Shown here piece after piece: positions 37,464 to 48,000 of a stretch of DNA of 64,000 nucleotides (position 1 is its first letter; each line of letters starts with the position of its first letter). A program made the translations under genes and the position numbers. The stretch lies in the NCBI RefSeq assembly GCF_002287065.1, contig NZ_NSJZ01000004.1, positions 186,001 to 250,000 on the forward strand. The letters run 5' to 3'. Source of the DNA: Paracoccus salipaludis. GTDB taxonomy: Bacteria > Pseudomonadota > Alphaproteobacteria > Rhodobacterales > Rhodobacteraceae. Below the pieces are notes generated by a model that worked only from the letters and a program-made list of their open reading frames with translations, was not told the origin of the DNA and did not search any database.

Positions 37464-38948
37464 TCAATGCGCGTCGGCCTGGGCCGCGGCGCGGGTCAGT
37501 TCCGCCTGGTCGACATGGCGGGCGCCGTTGAAGAACCAGTTGAGGAACACCGCCGACAGCGCGGCCAGAAGGATGCCCGAATGCGTCAGCACCTTGGTTG
37601 ACGCGGGCAGCCACTGGTCGAAGCTGTTGGCGATCATGGGGATCATCCCCATGCCGATGGACACCGCCACGACGAACAGGTTGTGGCGGTTGCCCGTGAA
37701 ATCGACCTGCGACAGCACCCGGATGCCGGTCGCCGCGACCATGCCGAACATCACCAGCCCGGCGCCGCCCAGAACGACCGTGGGCAGCGCCTCGACCAGC
37801 GCCCCCATCTTGGGGATCAGCCCGAGGACGACCATGATCACGCCGCCCGCCACGCAGACATGGCGCGAGCGCACCCCGGTCACGGCCACGAGCCCCACGT
37901 TCTGGCTGAACGAGGTATAAGGGAAGGTGTTGAAGACGCCGCCCAGCAGCGTGCCGACACCATCCGCGCGCAACCCTGCGGCAAGCCTCGGCTGGTCGAT
38001 CCGCTGGTCCACCATGTTGCCCAGCGCAAGGAACATCCCCGTTGATTCGATCATCACCACCAGCATGACCATCGTCATGGTCAGGATCATGAGGGGGTCG
38101 AAGGTGGGCGTGCCGAAGTGGAAGGGCCGGATCGGCGCGAACCAGGCGGCGGCCGCGACCTTCTCGAAATGCATCAGGCCCAGGGCGGTGGCGAGCAGGC
38201 CGCCGACAAGGATGCCGACAAGGACCGCGATGTTGGAAAGGAACCCCCGCGCGAAGCGGGCGATCAGCAGGATCGTGGCCAGCACCACGGCGGCGACCAC
38301 CATGTTGCCGGGCGCGGCGTAAAGCGGGTTCTGCATCGTCGGCGCGAGCTTCAGCCCTTCGGGCACGCCCCCGGTCGCGACCTGCGCGTCCAGCCAGGCC
38401 TGCATCGCCGGATCGACCAGCATCGGCGCGGTCGGCCCCGCCTGAAGCCCGAAGATCCAGTTGATGCCGATGGGCATCAGGCTGACCCCGATCACCAGGA
38501 TCACCGTCCCGGTCACGACGGGCGGGAAGAAGCGCAGCATCCGGCTGATCACCGGCGCCAGGAAGATCGAGATCACCCCCGCCCCGATCACCGCGCCGAA
38601 CAGCGCCCGCGCGCCCTCGGCCCCCGGCGCGGCCCCGGCGATGGCGACCATGGGCCCCACGGCGGCGAAGGTCACGCCCATCATCACCGGCATCCTGACA
38701 CCCAGCCAGGGCCCCGCCCCTAGCGACTGGATGATCGAGGCGATGCCGCAGACAAACAGGTCGGCCGAGATCAGGAAGGCCACGTCCTCGGGCGGCAGTT
38801 GCAGCGCCCGCCCCACGATCAGCGGCACCGCGATCGCGCCCGCATACATCACCAGGACGTGCTGCAGCCCCAGCGTGAACAGGCGGGGCGCGGGCAGCAT
38901 GGCATCCACCGGATGCACGCCGTCGCGTCGATGAGTCAGATCGGTCAT
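37464..38948 (-). CDS. Uracil-xanthine / purine permease (NCS2 family)
   Basis: Nucleobase:cation symporter of 494 residues with about 14 helices. The family signature region is present (FNTFPYTSFSQNVGLVAVTGV, about residue 330), as is the TM8 glutamate region (VVMIESTGMFLAL). The ATG at 38948 is chosen because the N-terminus then matches the family. It is divergent from an IclR-type regulator over 147 bases containing a perfect 11-bp inverted repeat, so regulation by that protein is likely. Substrate (xanthine, uric acid or uracil) is not resolved. Confidence 0.9.
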   Translation of the reverse strand: MTDLTHRRDGVHPVDAMLPAPRLFTLGLQHVLVMYAGAIAVPLIVGRALQLPPEDVAFLISADLFVCGIASIIQSLGAGPWLGVRMPVMMGVTFAAVGPMVAIAGAAPGAEGARALFGAVIGAGVISIFLAPVISRMLRFFPPVVTGTVILVIGVSLMPIGINWIFGLQAGPTAPMLVDPAMQAWLDAQVATGGVPEGLKLAPTMQNPLYAAPGNMVVAAVVLATILLIARFARGFLSNIAVLVGILVGGLLATALGLMHFEKVAAAAWFAPIRPFHFGTPTFDPLMILTMTMVMLVVMIESTGMFLALGNMVDQRIDQPRLAAGLRADGVGTLLGGVFNTFPYTSFSQNVGLVAVTGVRSRHVCVAGGVIMVVLGLIPKMGALVEALPTVVLGGAGLVMFGMVAATGIRVLSQVDFTGNRHNLFVVAVSIGMGMIPMIANSFDQWLPASTKVLTHSGILLAALSAVFLNWFFNGARHVDQAELTRAAAQADAH

Positions 38949-38963
38949 ATGTCCTCCCGCCGG

Positions 38964-39008
38964 GTTGCAGTCTTCTCGGGCCCGGTCTTTCGCCTGCAAG
39001 ACTGCAAC
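38964..39008. promoter_or_regulatory. Perfect inverted repeat, candidate IclR operator or RNA stem
   Basis: GTTGCAGTCTT (38964-38974) and AAGACTGCAAC (38998-39008) are perfect complements separated by 23 bases. The site begins 15 bases upstream of the permease ATG. Either two operator half-sites for the divergent IclR regulator, or an 11-bp stem in the permease leader RNA directly above its ribosome-binding site. Confidence 0.5.
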
Positions 39009-39095
39009 AGCGCGCGGGGGTCGCAAAGGCTTTCACCGGATTTTCCGCGATGCGGATTGCGGGGTGCCGCCATTTGCGTCAGCTTGGCGCGCGCC

Positions 39096-39947
39096 ATGAA
39101 CGACATCCGCCCACAGAAAGGCCCCGCCGCCTCGTCCGGCCGCCCCTTGCGCGAAGGGCCGGCGGCAGGCTCGCCGGCGGTGGACCGGGCCCTGATGCTG
39201 CTGGAAACGCTTGCCGAGGGCGACGGGCTCACGCTTTCCGAGCTGGGCCGGCGGCTGGGGCTCGCCCCCTCGACCGTGCACCGGCTGCTGGCGGCGCTGG
39301 CCGCGCGCAGGCTGGCCGAGGCCGATCCCGCCACGCAACTGTGGGGCGTGGGCCCCGGCGCCTTCCGCCTGGGCGCGGCCTTCCTGCGGCGCGGAGGACT
39401 GGCTGACCGCGCCCGTCCCGTGCTGGCGCGGCTGGCCGAGGCCAGCGGCGAGACGGCGGTGCTGGCCGTCGCGGACGGCGACGCCGCGCTGGTCGTGGCC
39501 GAGATGCCGGGCGCGTCCAGCCTGCGGGCGGTCCTGCCCCCCGGCACCCGCCTGCCTTATCACGCGACCGCGCCCGGCAAGGCGCTGATCGCGCATCTGC
39601 CCCTAGCGCAGGTCCGCGCGCTGCTGGGCCGCGCGCCCCTGCCCGCGCTGACGCCGCGCACGCTGACCGACCAGGGGGAACTGACCGCCGATCTCGCCAC
39701 CCTGCGCCACGGGGGCTGGCTGGCCGAGCGGAGCGAATCCGCCACCGGCCAGAACGGCATCGCCGCGCCGGTCTTCGGCGGAGCGGGCGACCCGGTGGCG
39801 GCCCTGGGGGTGACAGGCCCCGCGGCCCGGCTGGACGACGCGGCGCTGGCCGCGCTGGGGCCGCAACTGGCCGAGGCCGCCGCCACCCTGGGCGCGGCGC
39901 TGGGCGGGCCTGCCCGGCATCTTCCCCCGGCTGCCCGGGGGCGGTAG
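39096..39947 (+). CDS. IclR family transcriptional regulator
   Basis: DNA-binding regulator of 283 residues. A winged helix-turn-helix (residues 30-80: LTLSELGRRLGLAPSTVHRLLAAL) precedes the IclR ligand-binding domain (LPYHATAPGKALIAHLP, GGWLAERSESATGQNGIAAPVF). It is transcribed away from the NCS2 permease, which is the probable target; the inverted repeat in the shared spacer may be its operator. The inducer is unknown but may be the permease substrate or a breakdown product. Confidence 0.88.
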   Translation: MNDIRPQKGPAASSGRPLREGPAAGSPAVDRALMLLETLAEGDGLTLSELGRRLGLAPSTVHRLLAALAARRLAEADPATQLWGVGPGAFRLGAAFLRRGGLADRARPVLARLAEASGETAVLAVADGDAALVVAEMPGASSLRAVLPPGTRLPYHATAPGKALIAHLPLAQVRALLGRAPLPALTPRTLTDQGELTADLATLRHGGWLAERSESATGQNGIAAPVFGGAGDPVAALGVTGPAARLDDAALAALGPQLAEAAATLGAALGGPARHLPPAARGR

Positions 39948-39957
39948 TTTCGCGGGC

Positions 39958-41397
39958 ATGACCACGCCCCTTCCCGCCCTTGCCGCCATCGGCGACGCCG
40001 ACGAGACGCTGACCGCCACCCTGGCCCGCGTGCTGGGGGCCGTCCTGCGCCCGGGCGACACGCTGCTGCTGGAGGGCCCCGTCGGCGCCGGCAAGACCCA
40101 TTTCGCCCGCGCCCTGATCCGCGCCCGCCAGGGCGACGCGGCCGAGGACGTGCCGAGCCCGACCTTCACCCTGGTCCAGACCTATGACGACGCGGCGGGC
40201 GTCGAGATCTGGCACGCCGACCTTTACCGCCTGACCGACCCCTCGGAACTGGTGGAACTGGGCCTGGACGAGGCGATGGAGCAGGCCGTCACCCTGATCG
40301 AATGGCCCGACCGCCTGGGCGAGCCGCTGGCCGGCGCGCTGACGGTGGCGCTGACTCCCTCGGGCGAGGACCGCCGCCAGATCGTGCTGTCGGGCGATCC
40401 CGCCCGCTGGCGGGGCGTTGGCCGCCTGCTGGAGATCGCGCGCTTCCTGCGCGGCACCGACTGGGCCGGGGCGCGGGTCGAGCCGCTGGCCGGGGACGCC
40501 TCGGCCCGGCGCTATTTCCGGCTGCACGGCGACGGGGGCAGCGCCGTCCTGATGGACGATCCCACGGGCGGGATGGGCCGCTATCTGGCGATGACCGACT
40601 GGCTGCGCCAGCGCGGCTTCCACGCCCCCGCCGTCCTTGCCGAGTCTCAGGCACAGGGCCTGCTGATCGCCGAGGACCTGGGCGACACTCTCGTGGCCCG
40701 GGTGCTGGACCGCGCGCCCGAAGCCGCGCCCGCCATCTACGACCGCATCACGGACCTGATCGTCGATCTGCACGCCCACCGTCCGCCCGACTTCGTTCCC
40801 GCGCTCGACGGCCCCGCCCTGGCCGAGCAGGTGGCGCTGTTCGCTGACTATCCCGCCGCAGCCGGCGTTCCCGGCGCGGGCGCGGGGGTGCCGCAGGCCA
40901 TCGCCGCCCTTCACGCCGACCTGTGCGCGGATGCCCTGCCGGTCGTCTCGCTGCGCGACTTCCACGCCGAGAACCTGGTCTGGCGGGGCGAGGCCGCCTT
41001 GGGCCTGCTGGACTTCCAGGACGCGGTGGCCACGCATCCGGCCTATGAACTGGCCTCGGTCCTGCAGGACGCGCGCCGCGACGTGCCGCCCGGGATCGAG
41101 GAAGGCGCGATCGCCCGCTATCTGACAGCGACCGGCATGGACGATGCCGCGTTCCGCGCCGCCTATGCGTTGCTGGGCGCGCAGCGGAACCTGCGGATCA
41201 TGGGCATCTTCACGCGGCTCTGCCTGAGGGACGGCAAGCCGCGCTATCTCGACATGATGCCCCGCGTCTGGGCGGCGATCACCCGCGACCTGTCCCATCC
41301 GGCGCTGGTCCCCTTGGCCGCCGCGCTGGCCGATGTGCCCCCGCCCACGCCCGAGATCATCGCCGCGATCCGCGCCCGCTGCGGGACCCAGCCATGA
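39958..41397 (+). CDS. Fused TsaE (tRNA t6A synthesis ATPase) and AmgK-type anomeric sugar kinase
   Basis: Two-domain protein of 479 residues. Residues 1-150 are TsaE, the ATPase of the tRNA threonylcarbamoyladenosine complex (LLLEGPVGAGKTHFARALI, SPTFTLVQTY, HADLYRL). Residues 160-479 are an aminoglycoside-phosphotransferase fold (LRDFHAENLVW and GLLDFQDAV motifs) resembling AmgK, which phosphorylates MurNAc/GlcNAc at C1 in cell-wall recycling. The next gene is MurU, the following step of that pathway, with a four-base overlap. The fusion is known in alphaproteobacteria. Confidence 0.9.
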   Translation: MTTPLPALAAIGDADETLTATLARVLGAVLRPGDTLLLEGPVGAGKTHFARALIRARQGDAAEDVPSPTFTLVQTYDDAAGVEIWHADLYRLTDPSELVELGLDEAMEQAVTLIEWPDRLGEPLAGALTVALTPSGEDRRQIVLSGDPARWRGVGRLLEIARFLRGTDWAGARVEPLAGDASARRYFRLHGDGGSAVLMDDPTGGMGRYLAMTDWLRQRGFHAPAVLAESQAQGLLIAEDLGDTLVARVLDRAPEAAPAIYDRITDLIVDLHAHRPPDFVPALDGPALAEQVALFADYPAAAGVPGAGAGVPQAIAALHADLCADALPVVSLRDFHAENLVWRGEAALGLLDFQDAVATHPAYELASVLQDARRDVPPGIEEGAIARYLTATGMDDAAFRAAYALLGAQRNLRIMGIFTRLCLRDGKPRYLDMMPRVWAAITRDLSHPALVPLAAALADVPPPTPEIIAAIRARCGTQP

Positions 41398-42077
41398 GCG
41401 CGCCCGACAGCCTGATGCTGTTCGCGGCGGGCAAGGGGACGCGCATGGCGCCCCTGACGGACGTGACGCCGAAGCCGCTGATCCCGGTGGCGGGCCGTCC
41501 TCTGCTCGACCATGCGCTGGCGCTGGCCCGCGCGGGCGGTGCGCGGCGGATCGTGGTCAATGTCCATCACCTCGGCGGCCAGATCGTCGATCATCTCGCG
41601 GGCAGCGACGTCGCCGTCTCGGACGAAAGCGGGGCGCTTCTGGAAACGGGCGGCGGGCTGAGGAAGGCGCTGCCGCTGCTGGGCCCGGGTCCGGTGCTGA
41701 CGATGAACCCCGACGTGGTCTGGACCGGGCCGAACCCCGTCGCCGCGCTGCGGGCCGCCTGGGACGACAGGATGGACGCGCTGCTGATGCTGGTCCCGGT
41801 GGACCGCGCGCAGGGCCGCATCGGGGGCGGCGATTTCGCGCGGGACGCAAAGGGTCGCATCGCGCGCGGCGGGCCCTTCGTCTATACCGGCTGCCAGATC
41901 ATCCGCACCGAGGGACTGGCCGGGATCGACGCCGAGATGTTCTCGCTCAACCTTCTCTGGGACCGCATGATCGCGCAGGGCCGCGCCTACGGCCTGATCC
42001 ATCCCGGCGGCTGGTGCGACGTGGGCCGCCCCGACTGCATCCCGCTGGCCGAGGCGATGTTGAGGGAGGCCGCATGA
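41394..42077 (+). CDS. murU: N-acetylmuramate 1-phosphate uridylyltransferase (MurU-like)
   Basis: Nucleotidyltransferase of 227 residues that converts MurNAc-1-phosphate to UDP-MurNAc, bypassing the fosfomycin-sensitive route. The signature is LFAAGKGTRMAPLTDVTPKPLIPV, followed by MNPDVVW and the metal aspartate in GGWCDVGRPD at the end. It overlaps the AmgK fusion by four bases on one side and addB by four on the other, both as ATGA. Confidence 0.88.
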   Translation: MSAPDSLMLFAAGKGTRMAPLTDVTPKPLIPVAGRPLLDHALALARAGGARRIVVNVHHLGGQIVDHLAGSDVAVSDESGALLETGGGLRKALPLLGPGPVLTMNPDVVWTGPNPVAALRAAWDDRMDALLMLVPVDRAQGRIGGGDFARDAKGRIARGGPFVYTGCQIIRTEGLAGIDAEMFSLNLLWDRMIAQGRAYGLIHPGGWCDVGRPDCIPLAEAMLREAA

Positions 42078-45010
42078 CGGGAATGCAGGGCCTTTACGCA
42101 CTGCCGCCCGGCGTCGATTTCGCGGGCGAGGTCGTGCGCGGCCTTCTGGACCGCATGGGCCACCTTCCGCCCGAGGCGCTGGCCGGCGTCACGATCTACG
42201 GCAATTCCAGCCACACGCTGCGGGCAATCGAGGCCGCCTTCCACGAGGCGGGGCCGGTGCTGCTGCCGCGCCTGCGGCTGCTGGCCGAGATCGGCAGCGA
42301 ATGCGGCTTTCCACCCCCCGCGCCCCCCCTGGCGCGGCAACTGGAACTGGCGCATCTGGTCGCCCGCGCGATGGCCAGCGACGACACGGGCCAGTCGGTC
42401 GCCGCCATGACCCGCTCGCTGGCCGAACTCATGGCCGAGATGCAGGCCGAGGGCCTTGGCGCCGAGGCGCTGGACGGCATCGACGCCGAGGATCACGCCG
42501 CCCACTGGCAGCGCGCCCTGGCCTTCCTGCGCATCGCCGCGCGCTTTCACCTGGACGGCACCCCCATCGACCGCGAGGCCCAGGCACGCGCCGCCGCCGA
42601 ACGGCTGGCCGCCGACTGGGCCGAGGGACGCAACCTGCCCCAGGGGCCGGTGATCGTCGCGGGCTCCAGCGGCTCGCACGGGGCCACGCGGCTGTTCATG
42701 GAGGCCGTGGCGCATCTGCCCCAAGGGGCCGTCATCCTGCCCGGCTACGATCCCGCCCTGCCCGAATCCGTGGCCGCCATGCTGCGCGACGGGAACGAGG
42801 ATCATCCGCAGGCGCGCCTGGCCCCGCTGGCCGCCTCCTGCGGGGCGCCGCGCCCCTGGACCGATGCCGCCCCGCCCGATGCGGCGCGGAACCGGCTTCT
42901 CAGCCTGGCCCTGCGGCCTGCGCCCGTGACCGACCAGTGGGTGGCCGAGGGGCCCTCGCTGGGCGATCTCGGGATAGCCGCCGCCGGCATGACGCTGATC
43001 GAGGCCGACAGCCCCGCCGCCGAGGCGGGCGCGCTGGCCGTCCTGATCCGCGACGCCGTCCACCGGGGCGAGGAGGTCACGCTGATCTCGGCCGAGCGCG
43101 GGCTGACGCGCCGGGTCGCCGCCGCGCTGGACCGCTGGGGGATCATCCCCGACGACAGCGCGGGCGTGCCGCTGCCCCTGACCGCCGCCGGCCGCTTCGC
43201 CCGCCACATCGCGGAACTGCCCGGCCGCCCCCTGGGGATCGACACGGCGCTGATCCTGCTCAAGCACCCGCTGACGGCCACGGGCCGGGGGCGCTGGGCG
43301 CGCCGCGCCCACCTGCTGCGCACGCGCGAGCTGGAACTGCACCTGCGCCGCAACGGCCCCGCCTTCCCCGACGGCGCGGCGCTGCGGAAATGGGGCGAGC
43401 AGCCCCGGCGCGGCAAGCGCGACGAGGCCCGCGTCGCCTGGGCCGAGGGGATTGCCGCGCTGCTGGACGCGACCCTGCCCCTGATCGCCAACGCAGGCCC
43501 CCTGCCCCTGGCCGAGCGCGCCGCGCGCCACCGGCAACTGGCCGAACTGTGGGCGGCGGGACCGGGCGGCTCGGCCGAAGCCTCGGCGCTTTATGCGGAA
43601 CGTCCGGGCGAAAAGCTGCGGGCAGTCATGGACCACATCGCGCTGCACGCCGCGCGGGGGCCGCTCATGTCGGCGCGCGACTTCGCCCGGCTGCTGTCGG
43701 ACCAGTTGCAGGCCCAGGCCGTGCGCGCGGATGTCGAGGCGCATCCGCTGGTCCGCATCCGCGGCCCGCGCGAGGCCCGGACCGAGGCGCGGGGCCTCGT
43801 GATCCTGGGCGGGCTGAACGAGGGCGGCTGGCCGCAGCCCTTGGACCCCGACCCCTGGCTCAGCCGTCCGATGCGGCGGCAGGCGGGGCTGACCCTGCCG
43901 GAACGGCGCATCGGGCTGGCCGCCCACGATTTCCAGATCGCCGCCGCTGCGCCGAAGGTCGTGCTGTCCCGCGCCCATCGCAGCGACGAGGCCGAGACGA
44001 TTCCCTCGCGCTGGCTGAACCGGCTGGTGAACCTGATGAACGGCCTGGGCGCGCAGAACGGGCCCGCCGCGCTGGCCGCGATGCGCGCGCGGGGGCAGCA
44101 CTGGCTGGACTGCGCGGCGGCGCTGGCGGCGCCCGGTCCTTCGGACATGGCCCCCCTGTCGCCCCGCCCCTCGCCGCGCCCGCCTGCGCCTGCCCTGCGC
44201 GAGCTGTCCGTCACGGCCGTGTCGCAGCTGATCCGCGACCCTTACGCGATCTACGCCCGCCATGTCCTGCGCCTGCGCCCGCTGGACCCGCTGCGCCCCG
44301 AACCCGACGCGGCCGAACGCGGCAACGTCCTGCACGCCATCATCCAGACCTTCCTGTCGCCCCCGCCCGCGCCCGACCTGCCGCCCGAGGCGCTGATGGC
44401 GCGGCTGATGGAAGCGGCCGACCGGGTGCTGGCGCAGGTGCCCTGGCCTTCGGTCCGGCTGTTCTGGCGCGCCCGGATCGCGGGCATCGCCCGCCAGCTT
44501 GTGCGCGACGAACACGAGCGGCTGCAACTGGGCACGCCGCTGGCCGTCGAGACGCGCTACCAGATCAAGGTCGCGGGGATGGAGTTCACCCTGACCGCCC
44601 GGCCCGACCGCATCGACCGGCTGGCCGACGGCACCGCCGTGATCTACGACTACAAGTCCGGCACGCCCCCCAGCCGCCCGCAGATCCTGTCTTTCGACAA
44701 GCAGCTTCCGCTGGAGGCCGCGATGGCCGAACGCGGCGTCTTCGGCCCGCCGATGAAGGTGGCGGACCTGCGCTATATCCGCCTGGGCGGCGAGGGCGAG
44801 ACGACGCCGCGCGGCTGGGACGACGAAATGCAGCAGACATGGGACCAGTTCGTGGCCCTGATCTCGGCCTATCTGCGGGGCGAGCACGGCTTCACCGCCC
44901 GCCGCGCGATGGAGCGGATGGGCTTCGGCTCGGACTACGACCACCTCGCCCGCTATGGCGAATGGTCCGAGGCCGATCCGCCGCAAGCGATCAGGGTGGG
45001 CCATGAATGA
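42074..45010 (+). CDS. addB: Double-strand break repair protein AddB
   Basis: Large subunit of the AddAB helicase-nuclease, 978 residues, alphaproteobacterial type. The N-terminal inactive helicase-like part begins at LPPGVDFAGEVVRGLL. The C-terminal PD-(D/E)XK nuclease has the DYKSGTPPSRPQ and KQLPLEAAMAE motifs near residue 860. The ATG at 42074 overlaps the murU stop by four bases; an open frame upstream has no homology. The stop overlaps the addA start by eight bases. Confidence 0.92.
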   Translation: MTGMQGLYALPPGVDFAGEVVRGLLDRMGHLPPEALAGVTIYGNSSHTLRAIEAAFHEAGPVLLPRLRLLAEIGSECGFPPPAPPLARQLELAHLVARAMASDDTGQSVAAMTRSLAELMAEMQAEGLGAEALDGIDAEDHAAHWQRALAFLRIAARFHLDGTPIDREAQARAAAERLAADWAEGRNLPQGPVIVAGSSGSHGATRLFMEAVAHLPQGAVILPGYDPALPESVAAMLRDGNEDHPQARLAPLAASCGAPRPWTDAAPPDAARNRLLSLALRPAPVTDQWVAEGPSLGDLGIAAAGMTLIEADSPAAEAGALAVLIRDAVHRGEEVTLISAERGLTRRVAAALDRWGIIPDDSAGVPLPLTAAGRFARHIAELPGRPLGIDTALILLKHPLTATGRGRWARRAHLLRTRELELHLRRNGPAFPDGAALRKWGEQPRRGKRDEARVAWAEGIAALLDATLPLIANAGPLPLAERAARHRQLAELWAAGPGGSAEASALYAERPGEKLRAVMDHIALHAARGPLMSARDFARLLSDQLQAQAVRADVEAHPLVRIRGPREARTEARGLVILGGLNEGGWPQPLDPDPWLSRPMRRQAGLTLPERRIGLAAHDFQIAAAAPKVVLSRAHRSDEAETIPSRWLNRLVNLMNGLGAQNGPAALAAMRARGQHWLDCAAALAAPGPSDMAPLSPRPSPRPPAPALRELSVTAVSQLIRDPYAIYARHVLRLRPLDPLRPEPDAAERGNVLHAIIQTFLSPPPAPDLPPEALMARLMEAADRVLAQVPWPSVRLFWRARIAGIARQLVRDEHERLQLGTPLAVETRYQIKVAGMEFTLTARPDRIDRLADGTAVIYDYKSGTPPSRPQILSFDKQLPLEAAMAERGVFGPPMKVADLRYIRLGGEGETTPRGWDDEMQQTWDQFVALISAYLRGEHGFTARRAMERMGFGSDYDHLARYGEWSEADPPQAIRVGHE

Positions 45011-48000
45011 TCTTTCGCTGAAGGCCATGGGCCCCGATCCCGCGACCCGCGCCCAGCATGTGGCGGCGGACCCCGACCGCTCGACCTGGCTGACGGCCAA
45101 CGCGGGCTCGGGCAAGACCAGCGTGCTGACCGACCGGGTGGCGCGGCTTCTGCTGGCGGGGACGCGGCCGGAACGCATCCTCTGCCTGACCTACACCAAG
45201 GCCGCCGCGACCGAGATGCAGAACCGCCTGCTCAAGCGGCTGGGCGAGTGGGCGATGCTGGACGACGCGGCCCTGACCCAGCGGCTGGCCCGCATGGGCG
45301 TGGGCGCGGGCGCCGACCTGAACGCGGCGCGACGGCTGTTCGCGCAGGCCATCGAAACCCCGGGCGGGCTGAAGGTCCAGACCATCCACAGCTTCTGCGC
45401 GGGCGTCCTGCGGCGCTTTCCGCTGGAGGCCGGGGTGCCGCACGGATTCGCGGAACTCGATGAGCGCAGCGCCGCCAACCTGCGCGCCGAGATCATCGAG
45501 GCCATGGCCCGCGACGGCGCCCCCGAGATGGCCGACCTGCTGGCGCTGCAATCCGACAACGGGCTGGACGGCTTTCTCGGCGGGCTGCGCGACTATGACC
45601 GGCCGCCCTGCGCCCGGACGCTCTGGGGCGACTGCGGGCTGCCCGAGGGCTTCGACGACGCCGCGCTGCTGGCGGACTGCCTGGACGGGGATGAGGCGAC
45701 GCTGATCCCCGCGCTGATCCCGCTGCTGAAGGCGGGCGGCAAGACCGACGCGGGCGCGGCCGAGAAGCTGTGCAAGGGCGCCTGGGACCGCGCGGGCGTG
45801 GACGAGCTTGCGATCCTCGAACAGGTGCTGCTGACGGGCGAGGGCGCCAAGGCGCCCTTTGCCGCCAAGATCGGCGCCTTCCCGACCAAGGCGCTGCGCG
45901 AGGGCGCCTGCGCCGCGCTGATGGACCGGCTGGACGAGCTGATGTCCCGCGTCGAGGCGGCGCGTCCCATGCGGCTGGCCCTGGCGCATGCCCAGCGCAC
46001 GCTGGCCCTGCAGCGCTTCGGCCATGCCTTCTGCCGGCGCTATGCGGCGGCCAAGTCGGGGGGCGGCTGGCTCGACTTCGACGACCTGATCCAGCGGACG
46101 GCGACGCTGCTGGACCACCCGACCATGGCGCAATGGGTGCTGTTCCGGCTGGACGGGGGGATCGACCACATCCTCGTGGACGAGGCGCAGGACACCTCGC
46201 CGCTGCAATGGCAGGTGATCCAGCGGCTGACGGACGAGTTCACGGCCGGCGCGGGCGCCGCCGACCGGCCGCGCACCCTGTTCGTGGTGGGCGACCCCAA
46301 GCAGTCGATCTATTCCTTCCAGGGCGCCGACATCGCCGTCTTCGAGGCGCGGCGCTCCGAGTTCTCGATGGCCTTCGAGGCCGCGGGCCAGCCCATGCAG
46401 GACGCGGCGCTGCGGCATTCCTTCCGCTCGTCGCCCGCGATCCTGCGGCTGACCGACGCGGTGTTCCAGGGCGAGGCCGCGCAGGGCCTAGGCGACACTC
46501 CGGCGCATATCGCCTTCCACGAGGGGATGCCCGGCCGGGTGGACCTGTGGCCCCCCGTGCCTGATCCCGGCAAGCCCGAACCCACCCCCTGGCACGCGCC
46601 GGTGGACTCGGTCGCGGCCAACGCGGCCCCCCGCGTTCTGGCCGATGCGGTGGCCAGGGCCGCCCGCGACATGATCGGCACCCCCATCACCCTGCGGAAC
46701 GGGCAGGTCCGGCCGCTGCGGCCGGGCGACATCCTGATCCTCGTCCAGCGCCGCTCGGCCATCTTCCACGACATCATCCGCGCGCTGAAACAGGCCGGGC
46801 TGCCCGTCGCGGGCGCCGACCGGCTGCGGCTGGGGGGCGAGCTTGCCGTGCGCGACATCCGCGCCGTCCTGTCGGTGCTGGCCACGCCCGAGGACGACCT
46901 GTCGCTGGCCGCCGCCCTGCGCTCGCCCCTGTTCGGGCTGACCGAGGACGAGCTTTACCGCCTCGCCGCCCCGCGCCCCGGCCTGCTGATCGAGGCGCTG
47001 CGCAAGTCGCCCCACGAACAGGCGCGTGCGATGCTGGCCGACCTTCAGGGGCAGGCGGACTTCCTGCGGCCCTATGACCTGATTTCGCGCCTGCTGGTGC
47101 GCCACGGCGGCCGCGCCCGGCTGATCGGGCGCCTGGGCCCCGAGGCCGAGGACGGCATCGACGAGCTTCTGTCGCAGGCGCTGACCTATGAGACGACGGA
47201 AACGCCCTCGCTGACGGGCTTTCTGGTGTGGCTGGCCGATGACGAGGCGCAGGTGAAGCGCCAGCCGGGAGCGGCGCAGGAGGGCGGCGGCCTGATCCGG
47301 GTGATGACGGTGCATGGCGCCAAGGGGCTGGAAAGCCCCGTGGTGATCCTGCCCGACTGCGCGAAACGGAAGGGCGCGGGGCGCGGCGCGCCCACGATCC
47401 TGCCCGACAACGGCCCGCCCGCCCATTGGCGCGCGGCCAGGGCCTGGCAGACGCCGCAGGTGCAGGAATGGATCGCCCGCGACCAGCAGCGGCAGGAGGA
47501 GGAGCGGCGGCGGCTTCTTTACGTGGGCCTCACGCGGGCGGAAAGCTGGCTGATCGTGGCGGCGGCGGGCGAGACCGGCACGGGCTGCGAAAGCTGGCAC
47601 GCGATGGTGGCGGACGGGTTCTCCCGTGCCGACGGGCTGTCGCAAGCGGACCTGCCCTGCGACTGGGGCGACTGCGGCATCCGCCGCCTGTCCTTCGGCG
47701 ACTGGCCCGCCGAGGCGGCGGCCGAAGCCACGCCCGCCTCGCGCGAGACGTCCCTGCCCGACTGGCTGCGCGAACCGGCCACCGTGATGTCCCGCGCGCC
47801 CGGCCCGGTCGCCGCGACGGCGCTGGGGGGCGACAAGGTGCTGCCCTCGGACCTTGCCGCCGCTGGCGCGGGCGACCGCGAGGCCGCGCTGCTGGCCGGC
47901 ACCCGGCTGCACCTGCTGCTGGAACACCTGCCCGGCGTCCCGCCCGAGGACCGCGCCGCCCGCGCCCGGGATCTGCTGGCGGGTTCCGAGGGGGGGCTGC

